A stretch of 5,160 bases of DNA, from contig JAGPGI010000229.1 in the NCBI GenBank assembly GCA_018056045.1, positions 1 through 5,160 of the forward strand, given 5' to 3'. The stretch comes from Paracoccus sp. (in: a-proteobacteria) (GTDB lineage: Bacteria; Pseudomonadota; Alphaproteobacteria; Rhodobacterales; Rhodobacteraceae). Positions 1 through 5,160 of this stretch are shown piece by piece. The position numbers and the translations under genes are program-made. Numbering within the stretch: position 1 is the stretch's first letter; every line of letters starts with the position of its first letter. The notes under the pieces are model-generated. The model saw nothing but the letters and a program-made list of their open reading frames with translations, searched no databases and was not told the origin of the DNA.

Positions 1-126
1 CGGGCGCTTGTGAAGTCTCGTGCCCTCGATCCCGCGGATGCGACCTCGCTGGTCCAGGAGGTTCTGGGCGCCAACGGGATCGCGCTGCCCGGCCGCCTCG
101 ACAGGCAGCCGACCCGCGCACCGCTT
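1..126. other. Unassigned sequence beyond the IstA fragment
   Basis: Similarity to IstA stops at about 127, just after the family sequence KRVSP. The next 126 bases, to the window edge, do not continue as IstA in any minus-strand frame. At least one frame on each strand is open here. The plus-strand frame starting at base 1 reads like a plausible protein tail (it includes ALDPADATSLVQEVLGA), and the minus-strand IstA frame is also open to the edge. I do not recognise either. It is probably the neighbouring sequence into which IstA was truncated, but the strand and identity cannot be decided from what is visible. Confidence 0.4.
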
Positions 127-588
127 GGGCGAGACACGCTTGCTGAGTTCGATGAAGCCGTCAAAAGCCGACGGCAGGGGCATCAATGCGGCCCGCTCCT
201 CAGCCCAGACATCGGCGATGGTGCCGGGCAGCGTGCCGTGCGGGGTCTCTTGCCACACATCCAGGCAGCGCTGTTCCAGCCAGGTGTTCATCGTGGCAAG
301 GTCGGGAAAGCCCGGCATCCCTTGTAAAACCTGATGGCGGGAGTCCTGAACGTTCTTCTCGACCTGTCCCTTCTCCCAACCCGCTGCCGGATTGCAGAAC
401 TCCGGCTCGAAGACATAGTGATTGGCCGTGGCCAGGAAGCGGAGGTTGACCTGCCGCTCCTTGCCACGGCCGACACGATCCACCGCCGTCTTCATGTTGT
501 CGTAGATGCCGCGTTCACGCACGCCGCCGAACACACGGAACGCGTGCCAGTGGGCATCGAACAGCATCTCGTGGGTCTGCAGCGGATA
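127..588 (-). pseudogene. istA: IS21-family transposase IstA, internal fragment
   Basis: IstA is the DDE transposase of IS21-type elements, which cut and join element ends with the helper ATPase IstB. Translated from 588 downward, the fragment begins YPLQTHEMLFDAHWHAF and continues with IYDNMKTAV, which carries a catalytic-core Asp (codon 501-499). It then has GKERQVNLRFLA and NPAAGWEKGQVEKNVQDSR, the block holding the conserved Glu region, and ends FIELSKRVSP. About 154 residues remain of a protein usually near 500. The N-terminal helix-turn-helix, the first catalytic Asp and the C-terminal part are missing, and no istB or element end is visible. The upstream end fuses out of frame to virB11, so the fragment cannot be active. 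The family assignment is firm; the exact edges are good to a few codons. Confidence 0.9.
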
Positions 589-1016
589 TGAATCTTCTCG
601 ATCTTTGCCAGCCTATCGGTTTCCAGCGAAATGCCCTGCTGGCGCAGGAAACCGAATTTCTTCGGTTCCTCGCTTGGCAGACGCTGCCGGAAGACCCTGA
701 ACGACAGGATCGTCCCGCCGAAAGCCGCCGGCGCGATGATCGCCTGCACCCGCAGCGTCGCCCCGCGATAAGGCACCGTTGTGGAAATCATCGGCGACAA
801 AGCCGTCAGCGGCTGCTCGGCGGATCGCGCGATCTGTCCGGCCAGATCGGTCACTTCCGATCGATTCAGGCTGATCCCGTCGAAGCGGCTCATATTAGCC
901 GATCCGGCCTTTTCAACCCAGAGACCGGCATCGCCATTGATCACCAGTTCGATCGTCAGAGGCTCGCCCAGGATCATATCGAGGCGCTTCAGGTAATGAT
1001 CGAGATAGCCAGCCAT
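586..1016 (-). pseudogene. virB11: Type IV secretion ATPase VirB11, N-terminal fragment
   Basis: VirB11 is a hexameric cytoplasmic ATPase that powers assembly and substrate transfer in VirB/D4-type conjugation machines. The ATG at 1016-1014 starts MAGYLDHYLKRLD. The fragment then has ELVINGDAGLWVEKAG, SLNRSEVTDLAGQIARSAEQ and TTVPYRGATLRVQAIIAPA, the usual order of the VirB11 N-terminal domain, and continues to about LETDRLAKIEKIHI. It is cut after about 143 residues of a protein normally near 330-350. The Walker A, Asp box, Walker B and His box of the RecA-like domain are all absent. Past the junction its frame runs out of phase into IstA and stops at 492. Its start overlaps the virB10 stop by one base (TGATG), the arrangement of a translationally coupled tra/virB operon. 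The assignment rests on N-terminal domain similarity plus synteny with virB10. Confidence 0.82.
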
Positions 1017-1676
1017 CAGAACATCTCAAGATCAGTATTGACCCGAACCATGACCACCGCACCCTGGTCGACTGAGATCGTCGCCGGAATATCGAGATAT
1101 TCGGCCATGACATTATCGAGTGCTTCGGATGCATCCTGGCCGACGCTCTCGACCGTATCGCGCGTGGTTTCGCTGCCACCATTCTCCTCGATGCCGGAGA
1201 CGGCAATGTAAGGCAGCGCGCCGATGATCGACACGGCCGCGGCCGACCCGAAGCGGGCCAGAGTGTGATTATTGCTTGCCGGTCATGCCTGCCCGGCCGA
1301 TGCGGTCTGTGCCATAACCTTCGAGTTGCACGGATTGGCCATCCGCGGTCACCAGACGGTCCCAAGCGATCATCACCCGGCGCTGCCCACGCTCGATCTG
1401 CGAATTATATCGGCCATAGAGTTTGGAACCACGCGGGATCAGGACCTGGCTCATGTCCATCGACCACACATCATAGCTGACATTGGCCGCGACATTGCCG
1501 GGCAATTGGCTGCTTATGGCCGTTTCCAGCGTCGCTTCGATCAGCGTGCCTTGAATAATCGTGTTGGACGGGCTGCCAATGACCTCGCTCTGTGTCACCC
1601 GCGCCTTGTTCGCTCCGACGCGAAGGAACTCATCGCCGGCAGCGTAATCGCGAGCATCGCCTCCATCCGGCGTCTC
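1016..1676 (-). pseudogene. virB10: Type IV secretion VirB10/TrbI, frameshifted C-terminal fragment
   Basis: VirB10 spans the periplasm and links the inner-membrane ATPases to the outer-membrane pore of conjugation machines. The part from about 1631 down reads as the TrbI/VirB10 C-terminal domain. It includes NTIIQGTLIEATLETAIS, then QVLIPRGSKLYGRYNSQIERG and MIAWDRLVTADG, then GRAGMTGK. Here the frame breaks: the first frame stops with TAA at 1271-1269, while the next frame resumes at 1273 with NNHTLARFGSAAAVSIIGAL. It ends SVDQGAVVMVRVNTDLEMF, the typical hydrophobic end of the family. One extra base (C at 1274 on the minus strand) or two missing bases explains this. About 220 residues remain of some 360-420. 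The cytoplasmic N-terminus, membrane helix and proline-rich linker are gone, replaced by IS110 coding sequence at about 1677. The stop at 1018-1016 overlaps the virB11 start. Confidence 0.87.
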
Positions 1677-2126
1677 AGCGACAATGCCAAGTTCGGCCAG
1701 ATGGCCGCGCAGGGCATTCACCAGCATGGTCCGCTGACGGATCAGCAAGGACCGGGTGCGATGGATCATCAGCACCGATTGCTGATCAACCGATTTCACT
1801 GCGACGAAACGCATGGTCGGGCGTGTGACGGCTTCGCAGATTGCCTCGGCATCGACGGCGTCGTTCTTGCCGCGCTTGACGTAGGGCTTTACGTATTTCG
1901 GGGTCATCAGTTTGACCTCATGGCCCAGTGCGATCAGTTACCGGGCCCAGTGATGGGCCGCGCCGCAGGATTCCATACCAATCAGGCTGGGGGGCAGATC
2001 TTCGAAAAAGGCCAGAAACTCGGATCGTCGCAGCTTTCTGTTCGTAAGCACCTGGTCACTCCCGTCGATCACGTGCACCTGGAAAAACCGTTTCGCGATA
2101 TCTACGCCAATTATCAGTACGGACAT
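1677..2126 (-). pseudogene. IS110-family transposase, N-terminal fragment with internal stop
   Basis: IS110-family transposases have an N-terminal RuvC-like DEDD domain and a C-terminal domain with a catalytic serine. They are guided by a bridge RNA encoded in the element. From the ATG at 2126-2124 the protein reads MSVLIIGVDIAKRFFQVHV, then GMESCGAAHHWAR, then a TAA stop at 1940-1938. It resumes in frame with LIALGHEVKLMTPKYVKPYV and KRGKNDAVDAEAICEAV. The DEDD residues are visible as D9, E52, D89 and D92, counting the stop as codon 63, where the family usually has Glu (GAA to TAA is one substitution). Recognisable sequence ends with HLAELGIVA at about residue 150. The Ser domain is lost, and the frame runs on into virB10. 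The start is chosen because AGGAGGA at 2137-2131 precedes it closely and the family normally begins M-x(5)-GVDIAK. Confidence 0.93.
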
Positions 2127-2130
2127 TCTT

Positions 2131-2137
2131 TCCTCCT
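2131..2137 (-). promoter_or_regulatory. Ribosome binding site of the IS110 transposase
   Basis: AGGAGGA on the minus strand lies four bases before the ATG at 2126, in a purine-rich run. It selects this ATG over an in-frame start eleven codons upstream (2159), which would place the binding site inside the coding region. Confidence 0.7.
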
Positions 2138-2240
2138 CTGCCCTCGAATTTCTCCCCAAGGGTGAAGTTGGGGGTGGAGGGTGTCCACACCATCAAATTC
2201 CTCATTGACCGGCGCTCTTCCTGCCCCGTCCCGGAAATTT
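2138..2240 (-). other. IS110 upstream leader, possible bridge-RNA remnant
   Basis: In IS110-group elements the non-coding left end upstream of the transposase encodes the structured bridge RNA that pairs with target and donor DNA. That is family knowledge, not something shown here. The equivalent stretch in this window has two short stem-loops. CCCCAA pairs with TTGGGG around an 8-base loop (2154-2173), and GGTGT pairs with ACACC at 2180-2191. Neither the element boundary nor guide loops can be fixed from one copy, so the limits given are approximate. In IS1111-type relatives the RNA sits at the other end, in which case this stretch would be just a leader. Confidence 0.3.
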
Positions 2241-2256
2241 CATCGAAACGCCAAGC

Positions 2257-2265
2257 AGGAAAGGA
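2257..2265 (+). promoter_or_regulatory. Ribosome binding site of the 63-aa gene
   Basis: The purine run AGGAAAGGA ends seven bases before the ATG at 2273. It decides this start over the in-frame ATG at 2162, which has no comparable site and would add 37 residues read from transposon leader sequence. Confidence 0.65.
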
Positions 2266-2272
2266 AAACCAA

Positions 2273-2464
2273 ATGGCCAACGAAAGCATGAAGCTCCGCG
2301 TGAAAACCGGCGAGAAAGACGGCAAGAACTTCTGGGACAGCTGCGGTGTCCTCTTTATCAACCGCAATGCCGCCGGCGAGATCACCTCCATTCAGGTCCG
2401 CCACAACATGTTCCCCGCCGTCGATATGGTCGCCTTCCCGAAACGGGACGACGACCAGGAGTGA
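2273..2464 (+). CDS. Small conserved-looking hypothetical protein, 63 aa
   Basis: Sixty-three codons from ATG 2273 to TGA 2464, soluble and strongly charged, with no signal peptide or membrane segment. It begins MANESMKLRVKTGEKDGKNF, has a central WDSCGVLFINRNAAGEITSI that looks like alternating beta strands, then VRHNMFPAVDMVAFPKR and an acidic tail DDDQE. Third codon positions are almost all G or C, unlike the decayed flanks, which argues for a functional gene. The start is set by AGGA and AAGGA at 2257-2265, seven bases upstream of the ATG. A longer reading from 2162 would run through the IS110 leader and is unlikely. I do not recognise a named family with confidence. The fold pattern is like small single-domain proteins carried on alphaproteobacterial plasmids, but no function is claimed. 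A hairpin begins on its stop codon. Confidence 0.8.
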   Translation: MANESMKLRVKTGEKDGKNFWDSCGVLFINRNAAGEITSIQVRHNMFPAVDMVAFPKRDDDQE

Positions 2465-2499
2465 ACGGCAGGGGCGGCGCAAGCCGCCACTTTGCCGTT
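2464..2499 (+). terminator. Two-part hairpin after the 63-aa gene, candidate terminator
   Basis: AACGGCA (2464-2470) pairs with TGCCGTT (2493-2499). Inside it GGCGGC (2473-2478) pairs with GCCGCC (2483-2488) around a GCAA loop of GNRA type. The structure begins on the last base of the stop codon, as expected for a terminator or a 3'-end stabiliser. No run of T follows, so a classic Rho-independent terminator is not fully supported. An RNA-protecting hairpin is equally possible. Confidence 0.55.
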
Positions 2500-2814
2500 C
2501 CATCCAGTCGCTCACGCGGGCAGCCTGCGGCCAGGAAGATCGATGGAGGCCCGAGCCGACGCGCGGTCCAGGATGAACGGTGGCCGTGCCGGGGGATCGA
2601 CCGGGCAGGCCCGGCTCACCCCCGACCCGACGATGTTTCTGTCTGTTTCATCCGCCACGCATCCCTGCCTCTGCCGGTCAAGGGGCAAGCGCCGCGCCCG
2701 CCGCGCGTCGTCGTCCAGGCGGGCCGTGTCCTCGCGCATGACCGGGGCCTGACCCGCCTCCACCACTGATCAGTTCCGTCGGCTCAGGCCCCGGCGCAAA
2801 CCGCATCAAGGGGG
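2500..2814. other. Gene-poor GC-rich stretch with palindromes
   Basis: I see no convincing gene in these 315 bases. Frames are open on both strands, but they encode arginine/proline/alanine-rich, low-information sequence with no good ribosome binding site. That is the usual result of high GC. What stands out are CCGGGC-AG-GCCCGG at 2601-2614 and the larger inverted repeat at 2742-2794, listed separately. Confidence 0.5.
2742..2794. repeat. Perfect 11-bp inverted repeat around a 10-bp palindrome
   Basis: CCGGGGCCTGA at 2742-2752 is the exact reverse complement of TCAGGCCCCGG at 2784-2794, with a 31-base spacer. Nearly at the centre of the spacer is the perfect palindrome ACTGATCAGT (2765-2774). 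Two nested, almost concentric dyads suggest a protein-binding or recombination site, or a stable cruciform or hairpin, rather than chance. No gene next to it shows which. A transcription terminator is less likely, because neither side is followed by a T run. Confidence 0.6.
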
Positions 2815-3018
2815 TCACTCCATATCCGGCTCACTTCTGGGTGGAAATAAACACGCCGCGCCCACCAACTGAAGCCGGTTGCGATCAGTCACATCCTGCG
2901 CAAGATCGGAGCTGTCGCCGGCGCGCAGGCGCTGCATGACGCCTTCGCCATAATGGGCTTCGATACGGAAGGTCACCACCTCACAGGGCATGAGAAGTGT
3001 GTTATTTTGGCGACCCAA
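2815..3018 (-). CDS. Doubtful minus-strand open frame, unrecognised
   Basis: An open frame of 67 codons from a TTG at 3018, or 58 codons from the ATG at 2991, ends with TGA at 2815. It includes CEVVTFRIEAHYGEGVMQRL and ends PPRSEPDME. The composition is protein-like, with mixed charged and hydrophobic residues and mostly GC third positions. However, neither start has a clear ribosome binding site. Only a TGA directly before 3018 separates it from a further open stretch upstream in the same frame, which overlaps the IS66 tail. A plus-strand frame from 2851 to 3153 is open across the same DNA. It may be the remnant of a gene broken by the IS66 element. No function is proposed. Confidence 0.3.
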   Translation of the reverse strand: MGRQNNTLLMPCEVVTFRIEAHYGEGVMQRLRAGDSSDLAQDVTDRNRLQLVGAACLFPPRSEPDME

Positions 3019-3101
3019 TCAGCGATAGGCCCGTACCACCCCTGTGACGATTTGCGCAAAGTCATGGCAGGCATCACCGCCGAAACCGTCCGATCTGACC
3101 G

Positions 3102-3233
3102 CTTCCGGTTCCATAGCAAGGGCATCAGTTCATCGACCTTTGTGATCTCGTAGTCTGGTATGCTTGCGAGGGTGTCGGCGAGCCAAGCGTTGAGATCGGC
3201 TCCGCTGAGCTTGGCCGTTTCGATCAGGGTGTA
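3102..3233 (-). pseudogene. tnpC: IS66-family transposase TnpC, C-terminal fragment
   Basis: TnpC is the DDE-type transposase of IS66 elements, which normally also carry tnpA and tnpB. From 3233 downward the sequence reads YTLIETAKLSGADLNAWLAD, then TLASIPDYEITKVDELMPL, the characteristic C-terminal end of the family. Only about 44 residues of roughly 500 are left. The frame opens at an ATG at 3278, whose first 15 codons are leader, not transposase, and runs on past the homologous end to a stop at 2973. That extra tail is probably not native. tnpA, tnpB and the catalytic core are absent. This is a scar, not a working element. Confidence 0.85.
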
Positions 3234-3300
3234 GGGCGGAAAGATGGAGAAACCAGCAGCCCTCAAGCATCTCTGCATAGGGTCACGCCGTCGCGCTTAC
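3234..3300 (-). mobile_element. IS66 left end and leader, remnant
   Basis: Read on the minus strand, GTAAGCGCGACGGC starts at 3300. GTAAGCG is the typical outer end of IS66-family inverted repeats. It is followed by about 65 bases of leader and then directly by the TnpC tail in the expected orientation. This suggests an element whose interior (tnpA, tnpB, most of tnpC) was deleted. No matching GTAAGCG end is visible on the other side down to 2700. No copy of the adjacent 8 bases (3301-3308, candidate target duplication) was found either, so the far end is missing or diverged. Confidence 0.6.
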
Positions 3301-3331
3301 CCCAAACGATCTAGACCGAAGCTGAAGGTGA

Positions 3332-5086
3332 TTATCCCGCCCGCACATAGCTGCCGGGTGCCGGCTCGATCGGTTTCAGCGCTCCGCTACCAGGCACATA
3401 GGCCGGAACCTTCTTGCCCTTGCTGTGGCTTTCGATCCACTCCGCCCAGTTCGGCCACCACGACCCCTGATGCGCCTCGGCCTTGGTCAGCCAGTCCTGC
3501 GGATCGGCCGGATAGGCAGCCGCGCTGGTCCAGAACCCGTATTTCGGCCGTTTTGCCGGCGGGTTGATCACCCCCGCGATATGCCCCGATCCGCCCAGAA
3601 CAAAGGTCGTGTCACCGCCCAGCAAGCCGGTCGTCGGATAGATCGAGTTCCAGGGCGCGATGTGATCCTCTTTCGTCGCAAAGACATAGAAGGGAATATC
3701 GATCTTGCCGATGTCGATGGGCAGGCCGTCCATGGTCAGGTGCCCGGCCTTGCGCAAGCCGTTCTCGATATAGATCTTTTCCAGATACCACAGCAGCATG
3801 GCCGCCGGCAGGCGGGTGCTGTCGCCGTTCCAGAACAGCAGATCGAAGGCGGGCGGCTTGCGGCCCATCAGGTAATTCATCACGTGGAAGGACCAGATCA
3901 GGTCATTTTCCCGGATCATCGAGAACATGTCCTGCAGATGGTGGTTTTCCAGATAGCCCTTTTCGGCCATGTGTTCGCGCAGAACCTGCAGCCGGTCGCG
4001 GTCGATGAAAACGCCGATCTCGCCCACATCGGTGAAATCGACCATCGTGGCCAGCGTCGTCGCGGTCTTGACCCGCTTGTCGCCCTTGGCCGCCATATAG
4101 GCCAGCGTCGCCGTCACCAGAATCCCGCCGATGCAGAAGCCGAGGATGTCGAACTCGTCCTCGCCCGTCGCATCGGTGATCGCGTCCAGCGCGGTCAGCG
4201 GGCCAAGGCGCATGTAATCCTCGAAGCTCAGCGCCGCGTGCTGCTTGGTCGGGTTGACCCATGAAATCAGGAAAACGCTGTGGCCCTGCTCCAGCATATA
4301 GCGGACGAGGCTGTTTTCGGGCTTCATGTCGAAGATATAGTATTTGTTGATCCAGGGCGGCACGAACAGCAGCGGGCGCTTGAACTGGGTCTTGGTCAGC
4401 GGTTCGTAATGAATCAACTGGATCAATTCGTTCTGATAGATCACCTGCCCCGGCGTCGTGGCCAGATCGCGCCCGACCTCGAAGGCCGCGCGGTCGGTCA
4501 TGTTGATGTCCAGCCGCCCGTCGCCGCGTTCCAGATCGTCCAGAAGGTTGCGGAACCCGTCCAGCAGGCTGCGGCCATCGGTTTCAAGGAAACGCTCACG
4601 CGCGGCGGGGTTCAACGCCAGATAATTGCTGGGCGACAGCGCGCTGAGCAACTGCCGGGTATAGAACCGCACGCGTAGGCTGTCCTTGTCACCCTCGGGC
4701 AGGGTCTCGATCAGCCGGTCGGCGGCGCCTTCGATGGCCAGATGCACGTCGCGCAGGCCACGGCTGACCGGATCGCTGGCCCAGCGGCCATCGCGGAAGC
4801 GGCGGTCCTTGCTGTCCTCGCCCTCGCCCGTCCATGCGCCTGCCCAGGCCTTGGCGCTGTCGGCCCAAAGATCGATCTGGAACTGGGCCAGCGCAAAGGG
4901 GTTCTGCGCCAGCTTCATCCCTGCGCGCGCATAGGCCTGCGCCACGGTCCCCGAATCCAGCACCGAGAATTCATTGCCCGTCGCTTTGGCCAGGGCACTG
5001 GCGCTGCTGCGCTGCGCAAGCTCCTGCGCCCGCTGCATCAGGCTGGCAAATTCTGCGGTCTGTTCGGCAATTTTGCTTCGGTCCAT
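3332..5086 (-). CDS. phaC: Class I polyhydroxyalkanoate synthase PhaC
   Basis: PhaC polymerises (R)-3-hydroxyacyl-CoA, chiefly 3-hydroxybutyryl-CoA, into storage polyester at the surface of cytoplasmic PHA granules, releasing CoA. The protein has 584 residues, close to the 589 of the Cupriavidus necator enzyme. An N-terminal PhaC_N region (about 100-270) precedes an alpha/beta-hydrolase core. The lipase-like box is GFCIGG with nucleophile C318. The other catalytic residues are D474 in KEDHIAPW and H502 in GSGHIAGVINPP, matching C319, D480 and H508 of C. necator. FVPPWINKYYIFDM and LLFWNGD are also typical of the class. The C-terminus keeps the Trp-rich GSWWPNWAEWI. No partner phaE is needed for class I. 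The ATG at 5086 is supported by AAGGAG seven bases upstream. No frameshift or odd codon use is seen. In Paracoccus phaC is usually followed by phaP and phaR; here an IS66 scar begins 31 bases after its stop. Confidence 0.98.
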   Translation of the reverse strand: MDRSKIAEQTAEFASLMQRAQELAQRSSASALAKATGNEFSVLDSGTVAQAYARAGMKLAQNPFALAQFQIDLWADSAKAWAGAWTGEGEDSKDRRFRDGRWASDPVSRGLRDVHLAIEGAADRLIETLPEGDKDSLRVRFYTRQLLSALSPSNYLALNPAARERFLETDGRSLLDGFRNLLDDLERGDGRLDINMTDRAAFEVGRDLATTPGQVIYQNELIQLIHYEPLTKTQFKRPLLFVPPWINKYYIFDMKPENSLVRYMLEQGHSVFLISWVNPTKQHAALSFEDYMRLGPLTALDAITDATGEDEFDILGFCIGGILVTATLAYMAAKGDKRVKTATTLATMVDFTDVGEIGVFIDRDRLQVLREHMAEKGYLENHHLQDMFSMIRENDLIWSFHVMNYLMGRKPPAFDLLFWNGDSTRLPAAMLLWYLEKIYIENGLRKAGHLTMDGLPIDIGKIDIPFYVFATKEDHIAPWNSIYPTTGLLGGDTTFVLGGSGHIAGVINPPAKRPKYGFWTSAAAYPADPQDWLTKAEAHQGSWWPNWAEWIESHSKGKKVPAYVPGSGALKPIEPAPGSYVRAG

Positions 5087-5093
5087 TCCGGGT

Positions 5094-5099
5094 CTCCTT
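5094..5099 (-). promoter_or_regulatory. Ribosome binding site of phaC
   Basis: AAGGAG on the minus strand is separated by seven bases from the ATG at 5086-5084, an optimal spacing, and fixes the phaC start. The remaining bases to the window edge (5100-5160) show no clear promoter, so the promoter probably lies outside. Confidence 0.85.
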
Positions 5100-5160
5100 G
5101 GGGGTAGCTAGGACGACCGGCTCTGCTGGCAACGGCCGGCGGTGGTGGGGACTGGCAACC

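Noticed and set aside
10..327. Plus-strand open frame of 105 codons at the left edge
   Set aside because: Past about 126 it is antisense to IstA. Only its first third could be real, and that is covered as unassigned sequence.
1272..2165. Long plus-strand open frame of 297 codons opposite virB10 and the IS110 fragment
   Set aside because: It lies antisense to two clearly recognised genes, crosses their joint and has no family features; it is a GC-driven shadow.
2162..2272. Upstream in-frame start extending the 63-aa gene to 100 residues
   Set aside because: The extra part reads through IS110 leader sequence with poor codon bias, and the good ribosome binding site serves the ATG at 2273.
2492..2769. 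Several overlapping open frames on both strands in the gene-poor stretch
   Set aside because: Arginine/proline-rich low-complexity translations, no ribosome binding site and no recognisable motif.
3425..4678. Long plus-strand open frames (279 and 132 codons) inside phaC
   Set aside because: They are antisense to an intact, fully conserved phaC and are mirror-frame artefacts of its codon bias.
5124..5131. TGCTGGCA upstream of phaC as a PhaR operator
   Set aside because: PhaR sites are described as longer CTGC/GCAG dyads; this 8-base partial match is too short to support a call.
1..5160. CRISPR array, tRNA, rRNA, toxin-antitoxin pair or defence gene
   Set aside because: No regularly spaced repeats, no cloverleaf or rRNA sequence and no recognisable toxin, nuclease or defence protein were seen on either strand.

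Overview
The window reads as GC-rich alphaproteobacterial DNA, most likely Rhodobacteraceae and plausibly Paracoccus. This rests on the third-position GC bias of the genes, a class I PHA synthase of the type seen in that group, and plasmid-type conjugation genes with IS21, IS110 and IS66 remnants. The genus is an inference, because no rRNA or housekeeping marker is present.

Layout: positions 1-126 are unassigned. From 127 to 588 (minus strand) lies an internal piece of an IS21-family IstA transposase. At about 586-590 it abuts the N-terminal part of virB11 (minus, start at 1016). That gene is preceded, with a one-base stop/start overlap, by the C-terminal part of virB10 (minus, about 1676-1016), which also carries a frameshift near 1274. 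VirB10 is joined at about 1677 to the N-terminal part of an IS110-family transposase (minus, start at 2126), which has an in-frame stop at 1938-1940. So the first 2.1 kb is a mosaic of broken mobile-element and type IV secretion genes, and none of the four can make its normal product. A small intact plus-strand gene of 63 codons follows (2273-2464), then a GNRA-capped hairpin and about 350 bases without a convincing gene. That stretch contains a perfect 11-bp inverted repeat around a 10-bp palindrome. From about 3300 down to 3102 is a shortened IS66 remnant: a terminal sequence, a short leader and the tail of TnpC.

The one large intact gene is phaC (minus, 5086-3332), a 584-residue class I polyhydroxyalkanoate synthase with all catalytic residues and a good ribosome binding site. 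The candidate IS66 end lies only 31 bases past its stop codon, where phaP and phaR would be expected in Paracoccus.

The genes do not form a working pathway. The window looks like a boundary between a PHA storage locus and a decayed, conjugative-plasmid-like accessory region. I found no convincing new system. The items most worth checking are the IS110 leader (possible bridge-RNA remnant), the palindromic element at 2742-2794, the conserved-looking small gene, and the IS66 scar beside phaC.
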